From positions 6,324,001 to 6,388,000 of the forward strand of contig NZ_JACIBV010000001.1 in assembly GCF_014195505.1 (NCBI RefSeq): DNA of 64,000 nucleotides, read 5' to 3'. Within the stretch, counting starts at the first letter, position 1, and each line of letters opens with the position of its first letter. Under the pieces are notes generated by a model that was not told the DNA's origin, did no database searches, and saw nothing but the letters and a program-made list of their open reading frames with translations. Positions 54,083 through 63,372 of the stretch are shown here, piece after piece. This DNA is from Nonomuraea dietziae (GTDB lineage: Bacteria > Actinomycetota > Actinomycetes > Streptosporangiales > Streptosporangiaceae). The position numbers and the translations under genes are program-made.

Positions 54083-54325
54083 ATCTCCTCGATGAGTCGG
54101 CCGCGTACGGCGTCGTCGTCGGCGAGCTCGACTCGGTCACGGTGACACGACGACGCCTTGCCGTCCCGGCTGAGGTCGCTGGCGAGGCGACGGCCGCGTT
54201 GCCTTGCGCGCCCTCACCTGGGAAAACACGATGGAGCCGGGCCTTCTCGTTGGTTCAGGACCCGTGGGGGCGGTTCGTCCTCGAGGGAGAGTCGTACCGC
54301 CTCCACATGTGGATATCGGTGCTTT
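54083..54325. other. Intergenic region between convergent genes
   Basis: About 240 bp of GC-rich sequence. A plus-strand open frame runs across it, with a segment like PWGRFVLEGESYRLHMW that could be debris of an old gene. No start or family is recognised, and no terminator hairpin is clear. Confidence 0.35.
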
Positions 54326-55288
54326 TCAGACCAGGTGGTCGGGCAGCCTGAGCCACATGTCGGCCTGGTCAGCGATCGATCGGGTGCCGGTCGGCCGCAG
54401 GCCCGCTCCGGCGTAGCAGTAGGCCACGGCGTCACCGTGGTAGAGGTAGGTGGTGAGGATCTCCTCGGCGGGATCCCCGGCGGAGACACTGCCCCCGCCG
54501 GGGTGCGTGTCCCACTCTTCGATGACGCCGTGGCGGGCGACGGCTCCCTGGTTGCCGCTCTTGGGATTGGCGAACAGCGCATAGCAGACAGTGCCGGCCG
54601 ACAAGCGCTCTATGACGCCGGGGTTGGACGCGACGTATCCCCACGGTTGGACGACGACGCATCCGCCGGGCACATCGGTGACACCGACGACGGACAGGCC
54701 GTTATCCTCATCTGACCAGGGGTCATCCATGAGTTCTTCGACCTCTACCTCATCGGCCGGTACGGCCTCCAGCCGCCGTGCCGCCTCGGCCGCGGTGATG
54801 TCGGCCACGCAGGCGAGGCTGAAGCCGTCGTCGTCGAAGCGCTCCAGCGTGGCGATCAGGCGTCCGGCCTCAGCCACGGCGGCGCTCTCGGCGGCGGACA
54901 GGCCGGGCTCGCCGTCGGGAAGAGCGAACAGATCTGGGGTGGGGGTGGCAAGGCTGAGCCGTCCGGGGGACCAGCCGTCCATCATCGGCCGCCACGGGTC
55001 CGCTCCGGCGGTGACCAGGGCGCGGGCGTTGTCCGGGCGGTTGTGGAAGACGGCCTCCCAGAGGGCGGTACGACCTTCGTGCTCCGCATCGACGTCATCG
55101 ACGCGCCGGGCCAGTTCAGCGACCACCTCGGGCGAACCGTACCCGGCCGCCGCATGAAGCGGCCGTTCGTCGAAGAACGCTCCTGCATTCGGGTCGGCGC
55201 CCGCGTCGAGCCGGGCGCGGATCAGGCTGAGGTTCGACCAGTCGTCCCAGCCGATGCCGGACCATCCGGATCCGTCGTTGACGGCCAT
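54326..55288 (-). CDS. Ankyrin-repeat protein
   Basis: A 320-residue protein. The N-terminal third has ankyrin-type repeats: SLIRARLDAGADPNAGAFFDERPLHAAAGYGSPEVVAELARR, then HEGRTALWEAVFHNRPDNARALVTAGADPW (about 20-105). The C-terminal two thirds hold an acidic region and a compact domain (NGLSVVGVTDVPGGCVVVQPWGYVASNPGVIERLSAG onward) common in actinomycete ankyrin proteins. No signal peptide. It probably acts by protein-protein binding; the partner is unknown. Confidence 0.88.
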   Translation of the reverse strand: MAVNDGSGWSGIGWDDWSNLSLIRARLDAGADPNAGAFFDERPLHAAAGYGSPEVVAELARRVDDVDAEHEGRTALWEAVFHNRPDNARALVTAGADPWRPMMDGWSPGRLSLATPTPDLFALPDGEPGLSAAESAAVAEAGRLIATLERFDDDGFSLACVADITAAEAARRLEAVPADEVEVEELMDDPWSDEDNGLSVVGVTDVPGGCVVVQPWGYVASNPGVIERLSAGTVCYALFANPKSGNQGAVARHGVIEEWDTHPGGGSVSAGDPAEEILTTYLYHGDAVAYCYAGAGLRPTGTRSIADQADMWLRLPDHLV

Positions 55289-55493
55289 GGCACTCCTTGA
55301 GGGGATGTACGGAAGATGTCAATGCCGATCATGGCGGTCGAGGCCGACAGATTCGGGGCCGCGGCCCGTCAGCGAGAGGGTGGCGTCCCCCGCCGTGCGA
55401 GAGGCTGGGCGAGTCTTCGCACTGCGGCCCGCGTGATGGGGTCCTGGCCGGATGTGATCTCCGGGTGGGGCGATTCCGGGTACTCTGCCGGAC
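55289..55493. other. Divergent promoter region
   Basis: About 205 bp between the ankyrin gene and the SUKH gene, which read away from each other. It should hold both promoters; no clear operator is seen. Confidence 0.4.
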
Positions 55494-56699
55494 GTGCGGC
55501 GATTGATCATGTCCCGCGGGTTATGGCTCGCGTTGTCGGCGGCCATGGTGACAGCGACGATCGTGGTGATCGCGCGTTCTCGCCGACGCCCGCCAGGACC
55601 GCGTCCGGTCCGGCAGGACGAGGCGGTTTCCGGCACCTCGCTCCCGGCCCGGACGCAGAGCGAACCCGCGTCGCCATGGCCTCCCGTCCCGGTTCTTGGG
55701 ACCCCCACCGCGGACGATCTCCAGCGCTACACCGCCAGGCCGTCCGTCCTTGACGGTCCCGTGTTCGCGAGGATGTTCGAGGAAGGAGAGCCGAGGGAGC
55801 CGCTGGACGAAGCCGTCCGACGCCGCCTGACCCGGTGGGGCATAGCCGGACTGGCCCTTCTCCTGCTGGCTGGCGGCGCTCACGTCCTGGAGTCTGCGGT
55901 CTTCTCCAAGGAATCGGGCGGAGCGGCCAGCGTCGCGTCCCCATGCGCCGAGGTTCCCCCGGAAATCCGTGGCGCTTGCTCGTTCGCCGAGATCGAGACG
56001 CTGGAGGGTCCGGACAGCGACAGTGGAGAGGCGTACGGGCAGAGCGCTATCTATCAATCGGGTCCCGACGCGGACTGCCGGCCCAAGAGCGCCACCCCGC
56101 GTGTGAGGAAGCTCAACGCGAAGGTGGCCAGGGCGGTGGACCGGCAGTGGCGAAGGATCGAGGCCTGGCTGAAGACCAACGCTCCGAGGAGCCATCGCAC
56201 GCTCGGCAAGCCGGGAGAGCCTGAGGTCATCGCGGCGGCGGAGGCGGAGATGGGCTCCCTGTTCCCCGATGACCTGCGGGCCTCGCTGCTGCGCCACGAT
56301 GGGGTCGTCCATCTGGACGACGTCGGGGCTTTCGGCTTCCTGGGCAACTCGAACGCGAGTGTCCGGGAGATCCGGGACACCTGGCGACAGCTGTGCCTGA
56401 TTGACGATGAGGACGACGGCACCCAGGGGTTCACCGATCCGCGAACGGAATGGTGGGACGGGCGCATGCTGCCCTTCGGCTCCGACGGGCTGGGTAACCA
56501 CCTCGTGGTCGACTCGGTGAAGCGCGACGTCGGCGACACCGATCACGAGGGCGTCATGAGCTTCACGCCCGGAGGGGTTCGGATCCGCTCGTACTACGCC
56601 CTGCTGAAGGCCACCGCCGACGCCATGGAGGACGGCGGCACCATCGGCTACTGGAAGCCCGAGGCAGTCGCCGGCGTGCTCCGCTGGAAGGCCCTCTGA
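55494..56699 (+). CDS. Membrane-anchored SMI1/KNR4 (SUKH) family protein
   Basis: A 401-residue protein with two likely membrane segments (about 5-23 and 115-135). The C-terminal half (about 235-400) is a SUKH domain: EPEVIAAAEAEMGSLFPDDLRASLLRHDGVVHLDD, then FGFLGNSNAS, EWWDGRMLPFGSDGLGNHLVVDS, and a final YYALLKATADAME. SUKH proteins often act as immunity proteins for contact-dependent or polymorphic toxins, but free-standing copies are common. No toxin gene is visible beside it. GTG 55494 is a reasonable start; ATG 55509 is also possible. Confidence 0.85.
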   Translation: MRRLIMSRGLWLALSAAMVTATIVVIARSRRRPPGPRPVRQDEAVSGTSLPARTQSEPASPWPPVPVLGTPTADDLQRYTARPSVLDGPVFARMFEEGEPREPLDEAVRRRLTRWGIAGLALLLLAGGAHVLESAVFSKESGGAASVASPCAEVPPEIRGACSFAEIETLEGPDSDSGEAYGQSAIYQSGPDADCRPKSATPRVRKLNAKVARAVDRQWRRIEAWLKTNAPRSHRTLGKPGEPEVIAAAEAEMGSLFPDDLRASLLRHDGVVHLDDVGAFGFLGNSNASVREIRDTWRQLCLIDDEDDGTQGFTDPRTEWWDGRMLPFGSDGLGNHLVVDSVKRDVGDTDHEGVMSFTPGGVRIRSYYALLKATADAMEDGGTIGYWKPEAVAGVLRWKAL

Positions 56700-56846
56700 G
56701 CTCCTCGACGTCAGGAGCGCACCGAGACCGCTGCGACCCGGCCTCAGATCACAATCAGGGACACATGATCCGTGTCCACGCCTACACCCCATGATCACGG
56801 GTAGCGCTGAGCAACCATCCCACACCCCCGATGGAAAGGAAGCTCA

Positions 56847-56993
56847 GTGATCACCCTCATTCTGCTCATCTTCGCGCTGGTCTGCTTCGTCCTCGCCGCC
56901 CTCAACGTCGGCGGAGGCCGCGTCAACCTGATCGCACTGGGGCTGGCCCTATGGGTCCTCACCGAGATCATCCCGAAGATCGGGGAGCTGTAA
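56847..56993 (+). CDS. Small membrane protein (48 residues)
   Basis: GTG 56847 with GGAAAGGAAG upstream opens a 48-codon frame ending TAA 56991-56993. The product has two hydrophobic stretches (about 2-19 and 27-40) separated by NVGGGRVN and ends IIPKIGEL. Codon third positions are strongly G/C, as in real genes here. Similar tiny membrane proteins are common in actinomycetes; function unknown. Confidence 0.6.
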   Translation: MITLILLIFALVCFVLAALNVGGGRVNLIALGLALWVLTEIIPKIGEL

Positions 56994-57002
56994 CCGGTAG
57001 GA

Positions 57003-57309
57003 GCACGCGTTGCGGTGTCGAGCTCGACGCCACTGCTGCGCGAGCGCGCGCGGCAGATCTACCACGCCCGCTCCGGCGCGGGAGGCGACCGGCAGGAGCC
57101 GCGGGTCGCCGACGACGGGGCGGGCGGTGGGGACGCGCTGCCGCTGCCGCCCGACCTCTCGTGCGGACGGTGGCCGAGCCGACGCCCGAGCCCCACCCGC
57201 TCCGGCGTCCCGGCGGCCCGCGGACGGCGCCCGCGCAGCGAGGGCCCGAGCGGAGCGGCCATCCGCCACGGTGTCCGACGCCGGTACCCCGGGTGGTCAC
57301 GCGCTGGAA
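57003..57309. other. GC-rich region without a clear gene
   Basis: About 300 bp with frames open on several strands because of very high GC. A plus-strand frame from GTG 57015 could encode about 109 basic, Pro/Arg-rich residues (MSSSTPLLRERARQIYHAR at its start), but nothing supports it beyond length. Confidence 0.35.
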
Positions 57310-58233
57310 TCACTGTGCGGGAGGACAGGCCGGGTGTGTGGTGACCCGGAAGAATTCCAGACGGATCGAGGGGTCGTCAGGGAGGGCTATCGCCCTGGCC
57401 TGCGGGGTCGTGGCCCAGCAGGCGGGCAGGAGGAAGTAGCGCTGGTTGGAACGGATCAGCAGGCGCAGCCCTGCGTAGCGATAGTGGAACTTCGCGGCCG
57501 TGTCGGGGAGTGGGCTCTCCGTGATGCCGAGTCCCTCCAAGTACAGGCGTTGTGGCGCGTAGATGACCACGCCCGGTAGACGTGTCGGATCGCTTCGCAG
57601 CTGCTCGGCCGCTGCCGCTCCGCGAAGCTGGGCGTACACGGCGACCGACCACAGCAGCAGGAGGGCGAGAAGAGCCACGAAGACGGCCCGCCGGACGGCT
57701 CGGACGGTGGCGGACTCAGCGGTGTGTCCCGCCGGCCGGGGATCGATCATCGCGTGGAGGGAGGCGCTGTAGCCGAGCGCCAGCACACCGAGCGCGACGC
57801 AGATCGGAGCGACGGGGGCTCTCACCCTCAGCTCCACCCAGCCCACCGTTCCGAGGACACCGACCAGGACGGCGGCGAACCCGAACAAGCCCAGTTCGAT
57901 CACGAACCACCGCATGACGGCCTGGTGAGCGGCCATATGGCGAACCAGCAGCGCGTGCGCCGGGAGTGCGATCAAAAGTGCCAGCAGGACCATGGCCAGC
58001 GGCTCGATGGTCGATCCCACGCTGCGCAGCGCGTAGTCCTGGATGGACAGGCCGAGCAGGCTCTGATCCACGCCGAGGCTGCTGAAGGTGGTGTTGGTGC
58101 GCACCGATCCGAAATAGACCAGGAGCCCGGCGATGATCGTGGTCGGCGTGACGACATGGGCGAGGAGGCTCCACAGGCCGGCCACGTCCTGGCCGACGTC
58201 GCCACTGTTGTCGCGAGGGTCAGACTTCTTCAT
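57310..58233 (-). CDS. Integral membrane protein of unknown function
   Basis: A 307-residue protein with about five membrane segments (near 22-42, 74-96, 108-133, 137-158 and 184-205), followed by a C-terminal extracytoplasmic part of 95 residues (LPGVVIYAPQRLYLEGLGITESPLPDTAAKFHYRYAGLRLL onward). No family motif recognised. It starts 26 bp after the upstream lipoprotein gene's stop, so the two are probably one operon and may act together at the membrane. Confidence 0.8.
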   Translation of the reverse strand: MKKSDPRDNSGDVGQDVAGLWSLLAHVVTPTTIIAGLLVYFGSVRTNTTFSSLGVDQSLLGLSIQDYALRSVGSTIEPLAMVLLALLIALPAHALLVRHMAAHQAVMRWFVIELGLFGFAAVLVGVLGTVGWVELRVRAPVAPICVALGVLALGYSASLHAMIDPRPAGHTAESATVRAVRRAVFVALLALLLLWSVAVYAQLRGAAAAEQLRSDPTRLPGVVIYAPQRLYLEGLGITESPLPDTAAKFHYRYAGLRLLIRSNQRYFLLPACWATTPQARAIALPDDPSIRLEFFRVTTHPACPPAQ

Positions 58234-58259
58234 GATCGGCGGCTCCGGGCGAGCGGCGT

Positions 58260-59075
58260 CTACGATTCGTCCGGCGCGGGCTGGTCAGTATCGTTCTCCT
58301 CGGGCTCGGGCTCGGGCTCCGGCTCCGGCTCGGGGTCGCCCGTATCGCCGGGATCCGGCCCCGTCTCGTCGTCAGTGGATGGGGTGTCGCTCGGGGCGGG
58401 TTCGAGGTTGGTGCTCGGAGGAGTCGTCGGCGTCTCCTCGTCGGATGGGGACACGGTCGAGCCGGGCGTCGCGCCTACACACTCCGGGATGGATTCGGGC
58501 GCCGGTGCCGTCGCGCATACCTCCTTGAGATAGCGATCCGTGTTCTTCCCGAGCTTCGAGAGCAGGGCGAGGGTCTCTCGAGCCTTGTCGTGCTCCCCGG
58601 TCGCCGTATAGCTGATCAACTTGGCGTGGTACATGAGCTCGAGCAGCTGGGGGCGCGTCTCCGCGGGCAGGTCTTCGCGGATTCGGTCGGCCGCGGCGAG
58701 GCTTTTGAGCGCTTGCTTGTACTGTCCGAGGCTGGCTTTGGCCGCTCCTGCGCACACCAGTGCGACGGCCGTCGCGCTGGAGTCGCCTTCGCCGTCCCCA
58801 GGGGTCGGTTGCTGGTGTGCGAACTGGTCCATCCTTTCCGCCGCCACCTGGTACTGACCGCTCGCGAGCAGCTTCTGGCATTCCCTGCACACGGCGAGGG
58901 TCGCGTCGGGAACGTCTCCGCCTCCCGTCGGCGGCACGATCTCACCCTCCGGCTTGATGGCCGGCTTGGCCGACGGCCGCGACGCCGGCGACGGGTCCGG
59001 ACGGCCTGCGCACCCACTCACCAGCGCCATGCCGGCGGTGAGCATCACGACGGCCGCTGACAAGGCCCTCCCCAT
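58260..59075 (-). CDS. Lipoprotein with helical-repeat middle and acidic Pro-Glu tail
   Basis: A 271-residue lipoprotein: the signal MGRALSAAVVMLTAGMALVSGC has Cys at 22. Residues about 50-190 are helical (CRECQKLLASGQYQVAAERMDQF, ALVCAGAAKASLGQYKQALKSLAAADRI), resembling TPR-type repeats. The C-terminus is acidic and Pro-rich with a run of Pro-Glu dipeptides (about 250-260). ATG 59075 is chosen at the signal peptide; longer frames upstream lack support. Likely a scaffold at the membrane with the following membrane protein. Confidence 0.82.
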   Translation of the reverse strand: MGRALSAAVVMLTAGMALVSGCAGRPDPSPASRPSAKPAIKPEGEIVPPTGGGDVPDATLAVCRECQKLLASGQYQVAAERMDQFAHQQPTPGDGEGDSSATAVALVCAGAAKASLGQYKQALKSLAAADRIREDLPAETRPQLLELMYHAKLISYTATGEHDKARETLALLSKLGKNTDRYLKEVCATAPAPESIPECVGATPGSTVSPSDEETPTTPPSTNLEPAPSDTPSTDDETGPDPGDTGDPEPEPEPEPEPEENDTDQPAPDES

Positions 59076-59486
59076 GAACTCCCCCTGATCCCTGCCCGCA
59101 TCGCCCGCGCTCCCGGCCGCGGACGGGCCAGTGGTCATCGCCCGCCGGCCTTCGCCGTCGCGCCCACCACGCGCCCACCACGACCCGCCTGGCCGAGGCG
59201 GTGTCGTGCCGCCGCCTCGCGGACACATGCCCAGGTCATACCGCGTCGAGACCTGAGCCACTCTCGTGAGGGCCCAAAATCCTCTTGCCCCGTCCGTCCC
59301 CTCCTGGAGCCCTCAGCGATCCTGGATGTGGACGGGGCGGCAAGCTCGCGGTCATCCTGTCCAAGTCGTTCCCGCCGGCCGCCGACACCGCCGTCACCGA
59401 CCCCTCCATAACCCGCCGGCTCCACAACCAGCCGGCCCCGCCGGGGCGGGGGTTAGCCTGGCAGGAGCACCACCTCGGGAGGTGTC
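59076..59486. other. Intergenic region, divergent promoters
   Basis: About 410 bp between the lipoprotein gene and the methyltransferase gene. It should hold promoters in both directions. GC-rich frames exist on both strands, but none has a family match or ribosome-binding site. No RNA gene recognised. Confidence 0.4.
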
Positions 59487-60470
59487 ATGCGCATGGGCCT
59501 GACGCGTGGGGTGCTCGCACCCGTCCTCTTCCGCCTGGTGCAGGTGGTCCTGCTGCCGCCCGCGGTCCTCGGCTACCTGCTCTGGGTGGTCAGGTTGCTG
59601 CACCACACCCGCAGGACCGGCGTGTCGGCCACGGTGCTCGCCTCCGTCTACACCCGGTGGATGCAGCACAGGCTGGGCACCAGGCGCGACGAGCCGTGCG
59701 ACAGGCTGATGGCCGTGCTGCCCAACGTCTCTCCGTGGGGGCTCAAACTGGCGACCAATCCCACGCTGGTCGCGCACCGGCTGACGGGGTACGTCCCGAG
59801 GATCTATCGCTATCCCTACCCCGGCGTGCCGCCGATCCATCACCAGCCCGCCGCCAGGACGACCTTCTTCGACCAGGCGCTCGAACCGCGCCTCGGCGAT
59901 CAGGTGGTCGTTCTCGGTGCGGGGCTCGACACTCGCGGGTACCTGCGGCCGATGCGGTGCTTCGAGATCGACACGCCGAGGTCCCAGTCGTTCAAGCGGG
60001 AGGCGCTGAGGAGGGCGGGGGTCGACACCGCGGGCGTCGTGTTCGTGCCCGCGGACTTCGAGAAGGACGACTGGCTCGAGCGGCTGGTCGAGGCGGGCTT
60101 CGATCCGGGCAGGCCGAGCTTCTTCCTGTGGGAGTCGGTGACGATGTACCTGGACGGGCAGGCGGTCGAGAAGACGTTGCGGGGGATCGCGGGGCTCGGC
60201 GGCACCGTCGCCTTCGACTACTTCTCCTCGGCGGCGCTGGAGGACGGCGCGCTCATCATGCGCTACGCCAGGACCGCGGTCAGGATCGTCGGCGAGCCGT
60301 TCACCTTCGGGATCGACACCACTCCGCCGGCGCGGACCAGGGCCGCGGCCTTCCTCGAGTCGTGCGGCCTGACGCTGGTGGAGCACCGCACCTTCGGGCG
60401 CGAGTCGGCCCGCAGGGCCGTGGCGGCCGCCTTCGTCATCGCTCGTAGCTCTTCAGGGAGATCGCGGTAG
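59487..60470 (+). CDS. Class I SAM-dependent methyltransferase, leucine-carboxyl-methyltransferase-like
   Basis: A 327-residue protein of the PPM/LCMT1-like family common in actinomycetes. One N-terminal membrane-like segment (about 8-33) is unusual. The SAM site is DQVVVLGAGLDTRGYL near 138-153, with CFEIDTPRSQSFKREAL, then VPADFEKDDWLERL and FFLWESVTMYLDG. ATG 59487 follows GGGAGG. The substrate is not predictable; many relatives act on secondary metabolites or carboxyl groups. It overlaps the end of the convergent FAD monooxygenase by 35 bp. Confidence 0.9.
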   Translation: MRMGLTRGVLAPVLFRLVQVVLLPPAVLGYLLWVVRLLHHTRRTGVSATVLASVYTRWMQHRLGTRRDEPCDRLMAVLPNVSPWGLKLATNPTLVAHRLTGYVPRIYRYPYPGVPPIHHQPAARTTFFDQALEPRLGDQVVVLGAGLDTRGYLRPMRCFEIDTPRSQSFKREALRRAGVDTAGVVFVPADFEKDDWLERLVEAGFDPGRPSFFLWESVTMYLDGQAVEKTLRGIAGLGGTVAFDYFSSAALEDGALIMRYARTAVRIVGEPFTFGIDTTPPARTRAAAFLESCGLTLVEHRTFGRESARRAVAAAFVIARSSSGRSR

Positions 60471-61632
60471 CGGCTCGGTGGATCGGCTCGACGACCTTGG
60501 CGGCCAAGCGGTCCTTGCCGGGCAGGCGCGCCATGAGCGACAGCATCGTCATCGCGAACCAGACCTGCGCCCTGCTTCGCATCACCATCTGCCTGATGTT
60601 CTTGGGGCCGAGCTTCTGGTTCTCCTCGGCGAAGTGCCGCAGCTCGCTCTCGTATCGGTCGAAGCCCTTCGCGTGGTCGCCGTCCGCGGAGGCGAGCTCG
60701 CCCGCCAGGACGTACGCGCCGACCAGCGCCAGGCTGGTGCCCTGACCCGATGCCGGTGAGGCGCAGTAGGCGGCGTCGCCGACCAGGGTGACCCTGCCGG
60801 TGGACCAGCGGTCCATGCGCACCTGGCTGAGGGTGTCGAAGTAGAAGTCCTCGGCGTCGGCCATGCCGCGCAGCAGCTCGGGGACCTCCCACCCTTCGTC
60901 CTTGTAGGCCTCGGCCAGCCGCCGCTGCTGCTGGGCGCGGTCACGGCGGTCGAAGGCGTCGCCGTCCGCGGCGAACAGGAACATCGCCTTCGCCCCCGTG
61001 TCCTTGGCGGTGCTGTAGGTCAGGGCCGTACGGCCGGCGCCGACGTAGGTGAGCTCCCACCGGTCGAGGCCGAGGTGGTTGGGGACGCTGAAGATCGAGA
61101 CGTGGTACCCCATGTCGTGGACGAACCGCTCCTCGGGCCCGAAGGCCAGCGCGCGGGTGTGGGAGTGCAGCCCGTCCGCGCCGACCACCACGTCGTAGCG
61201 GGCCTTCCTGCCGCTGTCGAAGACGACGTCGACCCCGTCGGGGCCGTCGGTGAGCGAGGCGATGGCGTCGTCGAAGAGGTAGTCGACCTCGTCCCTGGTG
61301 AGGTCGTAGATGAGGCGGTTGAGGTCGCCCCGCAGGATCTCCGCGTCCTCGCCCGTCCTGCCGCCGAAGGTGTCGCCGTCCATGCTGGCCACCCGCCTGC
61401 CCGCCGCGTTGACGATCGAGCCGCCCCGCACGTCGGTGCGCTCGCGGCGGACCGCCTCGAGGAGGCCCATGCGCGTGATCACCTCCAGCGCCGCTCCTCG
61501 AATGTCGATCTTGTAGCCGCCTTCGCGGATCGCGGGCGCCCGCTCGACGACGGTCGGGGTGCAGCCGTGACGGCGCAGCCAGTAGGCCAGGGCGGTGCCT
61601 GCGATGCCGGCGCCGGAGATCAGGACGTTCAT
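60436..61632 (-). CDS. FAD-dependent monooxygenase (PHBH fold)
   Basis: A 398-residue flavoprotein hydroxylase. MNVLISGAGIAGTALAYWLRRHG gives the N-terminal Rossmann GxGxxG, VVGADGLHSHTRALAFG the DG motif near 155, and VTLVGDAAYCASPASGQGTSLALVGAYVLAGEL the GD motif near 282-314. This set is typical of class A monooxygenases acting on aromatic rings or antibiotics. ATG 61632 has AAGGAG upstream. It diverges from an EamA exporter gene across an inverted repeat, so substrate modification and efflux may be jointly controlled. Confidence 0.93.
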   Translation of the reverse strand: MNVLISGAGIAGTALAYWLRRHGCTPTVVERAPAIREGGYKIDIRGAALEVITRMGLLEAVRRERTDVRGGSIVNAAGRRVASMDGDTFGGRTGEDAEILRGDLNRLIYDLTRDEVDYLFDDAIASLTDGPDGVDVVFDSGRKARYDVVVGADGLHSHTRALAFGPEERFVHDMGYHVSIFSVPNHLGLDRWELTYVGAGRTALTYSTAKDTGAKAMFLFAADGDAFDRRDRAQQQRRLAEAYKDEGWEVPELLRGMADAEDFYFDTLSQVRMDRWSTGRVTLVGDAAYCASPASGQGTSLALVGAYVLAGELASADGDHAKGFDRYESELRHFAEENQKLGPKNIRQMVMRSRAQVWFAMTMLSLMARLPGKDRLAAKVVEPIHRAATAISLKSYER

Positions 61633-61668
61633 GTGCACTCCTTGGTGAGGTTTCCATGACCATACACG

Positions 61669-61705
61669 CGTCTCACACAGTTGTGCAATACATTTGTCTG
61701 AGACG
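61669..61705. promoter_or_regulatory. Inverted repeat between monooxygenase and exporter genes
   Basis: Arms CGTCTCACACA (61669-61679) and TGTCTGAGACG (61695-61705) are complementary in 10 of 11 positions around a 15-bp spacer. It sits in the divergent promoter, a good operator candidate. No regulator gene is adjacent. Confidence 0.55.
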
Positions 61706-61745
61706 GTGGTGCGGTGTGTCGGTGCTGGACACTAAGGTGGGCGGC

Positions 61746-62630
61746 ATGGAAACGAAGGCTCTGGCGGCAGCCGGAATCACGGTGGTGCTCTGGGCTTCGG
61801 CCTTCGTGGCGATCCGCAGCGCGGGGGCCGAATACAGCCCTGGCGCGCTAGCGCTCGGGCGGCTCCTGGCCGGGTCGGCCGTCCTCGTGGTCATCTGGCT
61901 GGCGCGAGGCGGAGGTTTCCCGCCGAGAGCGGCCTGGCCGGGCATCCTCGGCTCCGGCGTGCTGTGGTTCGGGCTCTACATGGTGGCCCTCAACTGGGGC
62001 GAGCAGCTCGTCGACGCGGGCACCGCGGCCATGGTGGTCAACATCGGCCCCATCGTCATCGCCCTCCTCGGCGGCTGGCTGCTCAAGGAGGGCTTCCCTC
62101 GGGCCCTGTTCGCCGGCCTCGCGGTGTCGTTCGCGGGCGCGGCGGTCGTGGGGCTGTCGATGTCCGAGGGCGGGGGCTCGTCGGTGGCGGGGGTGCTGCT
62201 GTGCCTGCTGGCGGCCGTCTCGTACGGCGTCGGCGTCGTCTTCCAGAAGCCCGCTCTGCGCCACGCCAGTGCCTTGCAGGTGACGACGTTCGGCTGCGTG
62301 GTCGGCACGGTGGCGTGCCTTCCGTTCGCCGGCCAGCTGGTCGCGGAGGCCTCCACGGCCTCGCTGGGAGCCACGCTGAACGTGGTCTATCTGGGCGTCT
62401 TCCCGACCGCCCTGGCCTTCACGACCTGGGCCTATGCCCTGGCCAGGACGACGTCGGGGAAGATGGGCGCCACCACGTACGTGACTCCCGCACTGGTGGT
62501 GCTGATGTCATGGGTGGCGCTGGGGGAGGTGCCTGGGTGGCTGACCCTGCTGGGCGGCCTGCTCTGCCTGGTCGGGGTGGGCGTCTCACGGATGAGGCCC
62601 AGGCGGCTAAGCGGCCAGAGCGTGGGCTGA
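61746..62630 (+). CDS. EamA-family (DMT) transporter
   Basis: A 294-residue drug/metabolite transporter with ten predicted membrane segments in two five-helix EamA repeats (about 5-135 and 150-285). The start ALAAAGITVVLWASAFVAIR and the segment VAGVLLCLLAAVSYGVGVVFQKP are typical of the two repeats. ATG 61746 chosen as the start of the first helix. Divergent to the FAD monooxygenase; probably an exporter. Confidence 0.92.
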   Translation: METKALAAAGITVVLWASAFVAIRSAGAEYSPGALALGRLLAGSAVLVVIWLARGGGFPPRAAWPGILGSGVLWFGLYMVALNWGEQLVDAGTAAMVVNIGPIVIALLGGWLLKEGFPRALFAGLAVSFAGAAVVGLSMSEGGGSSVAGVLLCLLAAVSYGVGVVFQKPALRHASALQVTTFGCVVGTVACLPFAGQLVAEASTASLGATLNVVYLGVFPTALAFTTWAYALARTTSGKMGATTYVTPALVVLMSWVALGEVPGWLTLLGGLLCLVGVGVSRMRPRRLSGQSVG

Positions 62631-63185
62631 CCTGCGGCCGGCCTTGCGGGCCAGCGGGTAGAAGGAGATCAGCAGGCAGATGGCGCCGAGCGGGATGAAG
62701 TCACGCTCGATGGTCGGCAGGGCGAAGTCGAGCACGACGAGCACGGGAGTCCAGGCCCTGACCTTGCGCTGCGCGGCCAGCTGAACGATCAGGGAGACCT
62801 GGGCGAGGTAGAACAGGAACGGCAGGCCGGTGTAGATCGCGATCTCGATGCCAGGGATCGACTGGATCCTGTCGAAGTGCTCGCCCATCGCCGCGTGGTC
62901 GGCGGAGATGAAGCCGACGACGATGTCGATGACGAACTGGATGGCCACGGCCGTGACGCCGACGAAGCCGAGCACGACGCCGGTGGTGGCGAGCGCTCCC
63001 TTGCCCGCCATGCGGCGCAGCTCCAGGAAGATCGGGACGAACAGCGCAAGGGCGGCGAGGAAGGCCAGGTGACCGGCGGTCCAGGCGAATCCCGGGCCAC
63101 GCTCGCCGTCCAGGCCATCGAGGAAGCGGAGGATGCCGTAGGCGAGAACGAACAGGGGGGCGGCGATGAACGCGAACTTCTTCAT
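62607..63185 (-). CDS. Multi-pass membrane protein of unknown function
   Basis: A 192-residue protein with about six hydrophobic segments (near 4-21, 34-54, 63-92, 113-134, 146-158 and 162-178) and a basic tail. The product resembles small uncharacterised actinomycete membrane proteins; no catalytic motif is seen. It overlaps the end of the convergent EamA gene by 24 bp. Confidence 0.82.
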   Translation of the reverse strand: MKKFAFIAAPLFVLAYGILRFLDGLDGERGPGFAWTAGHLAFLAALALFVPIFLELRRMAGKGALATTGVVLGFVGVTAVAIQFVIDIVVGFISADHAAMGEHFDRIQSIPGIEIAIYTGLPFLFYLAQVSLIVQLAAQRKVRAWTPVLVVLDFALPTIERDFIPLGAICLLISFYPLARKAGRRSAHALAA

Positions 63186-63372
63186 GCCGAGAATCCTCGC
63201 GAAACGGCGCCCCTGTGTGATCGCCGGAGCGGGCGATCCTCCGACTCACTCTTGAGAGGGATCCGCCTCCCTCGCGCGGCCCCGGGGCAAGCAAGCATGG
63301 GCGAACGTTGGCGCTGCGCTGAAAGATCGCGGGGAACGTACCGGGCGTAATTGATCAAGGAGGCGGAAAGAC

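Noticed and set aside
54025..54351. Plus-strand frame between the NmrA-like and ankyrin genes
   Set aside because: It overlaps the end of the NmrA-like gene in another frame, has no ribosome-binding site and no family match; at most it contains gene debris.
59285..60448. Plus-strand frame of 387 codons overlapping the methyltransferase gene
   Set aside because: It is a shifted reading of the methyltransferase gene (Arg/Ala/Gly-rich), while the frame from 59487 has the SAM-binding motifs.
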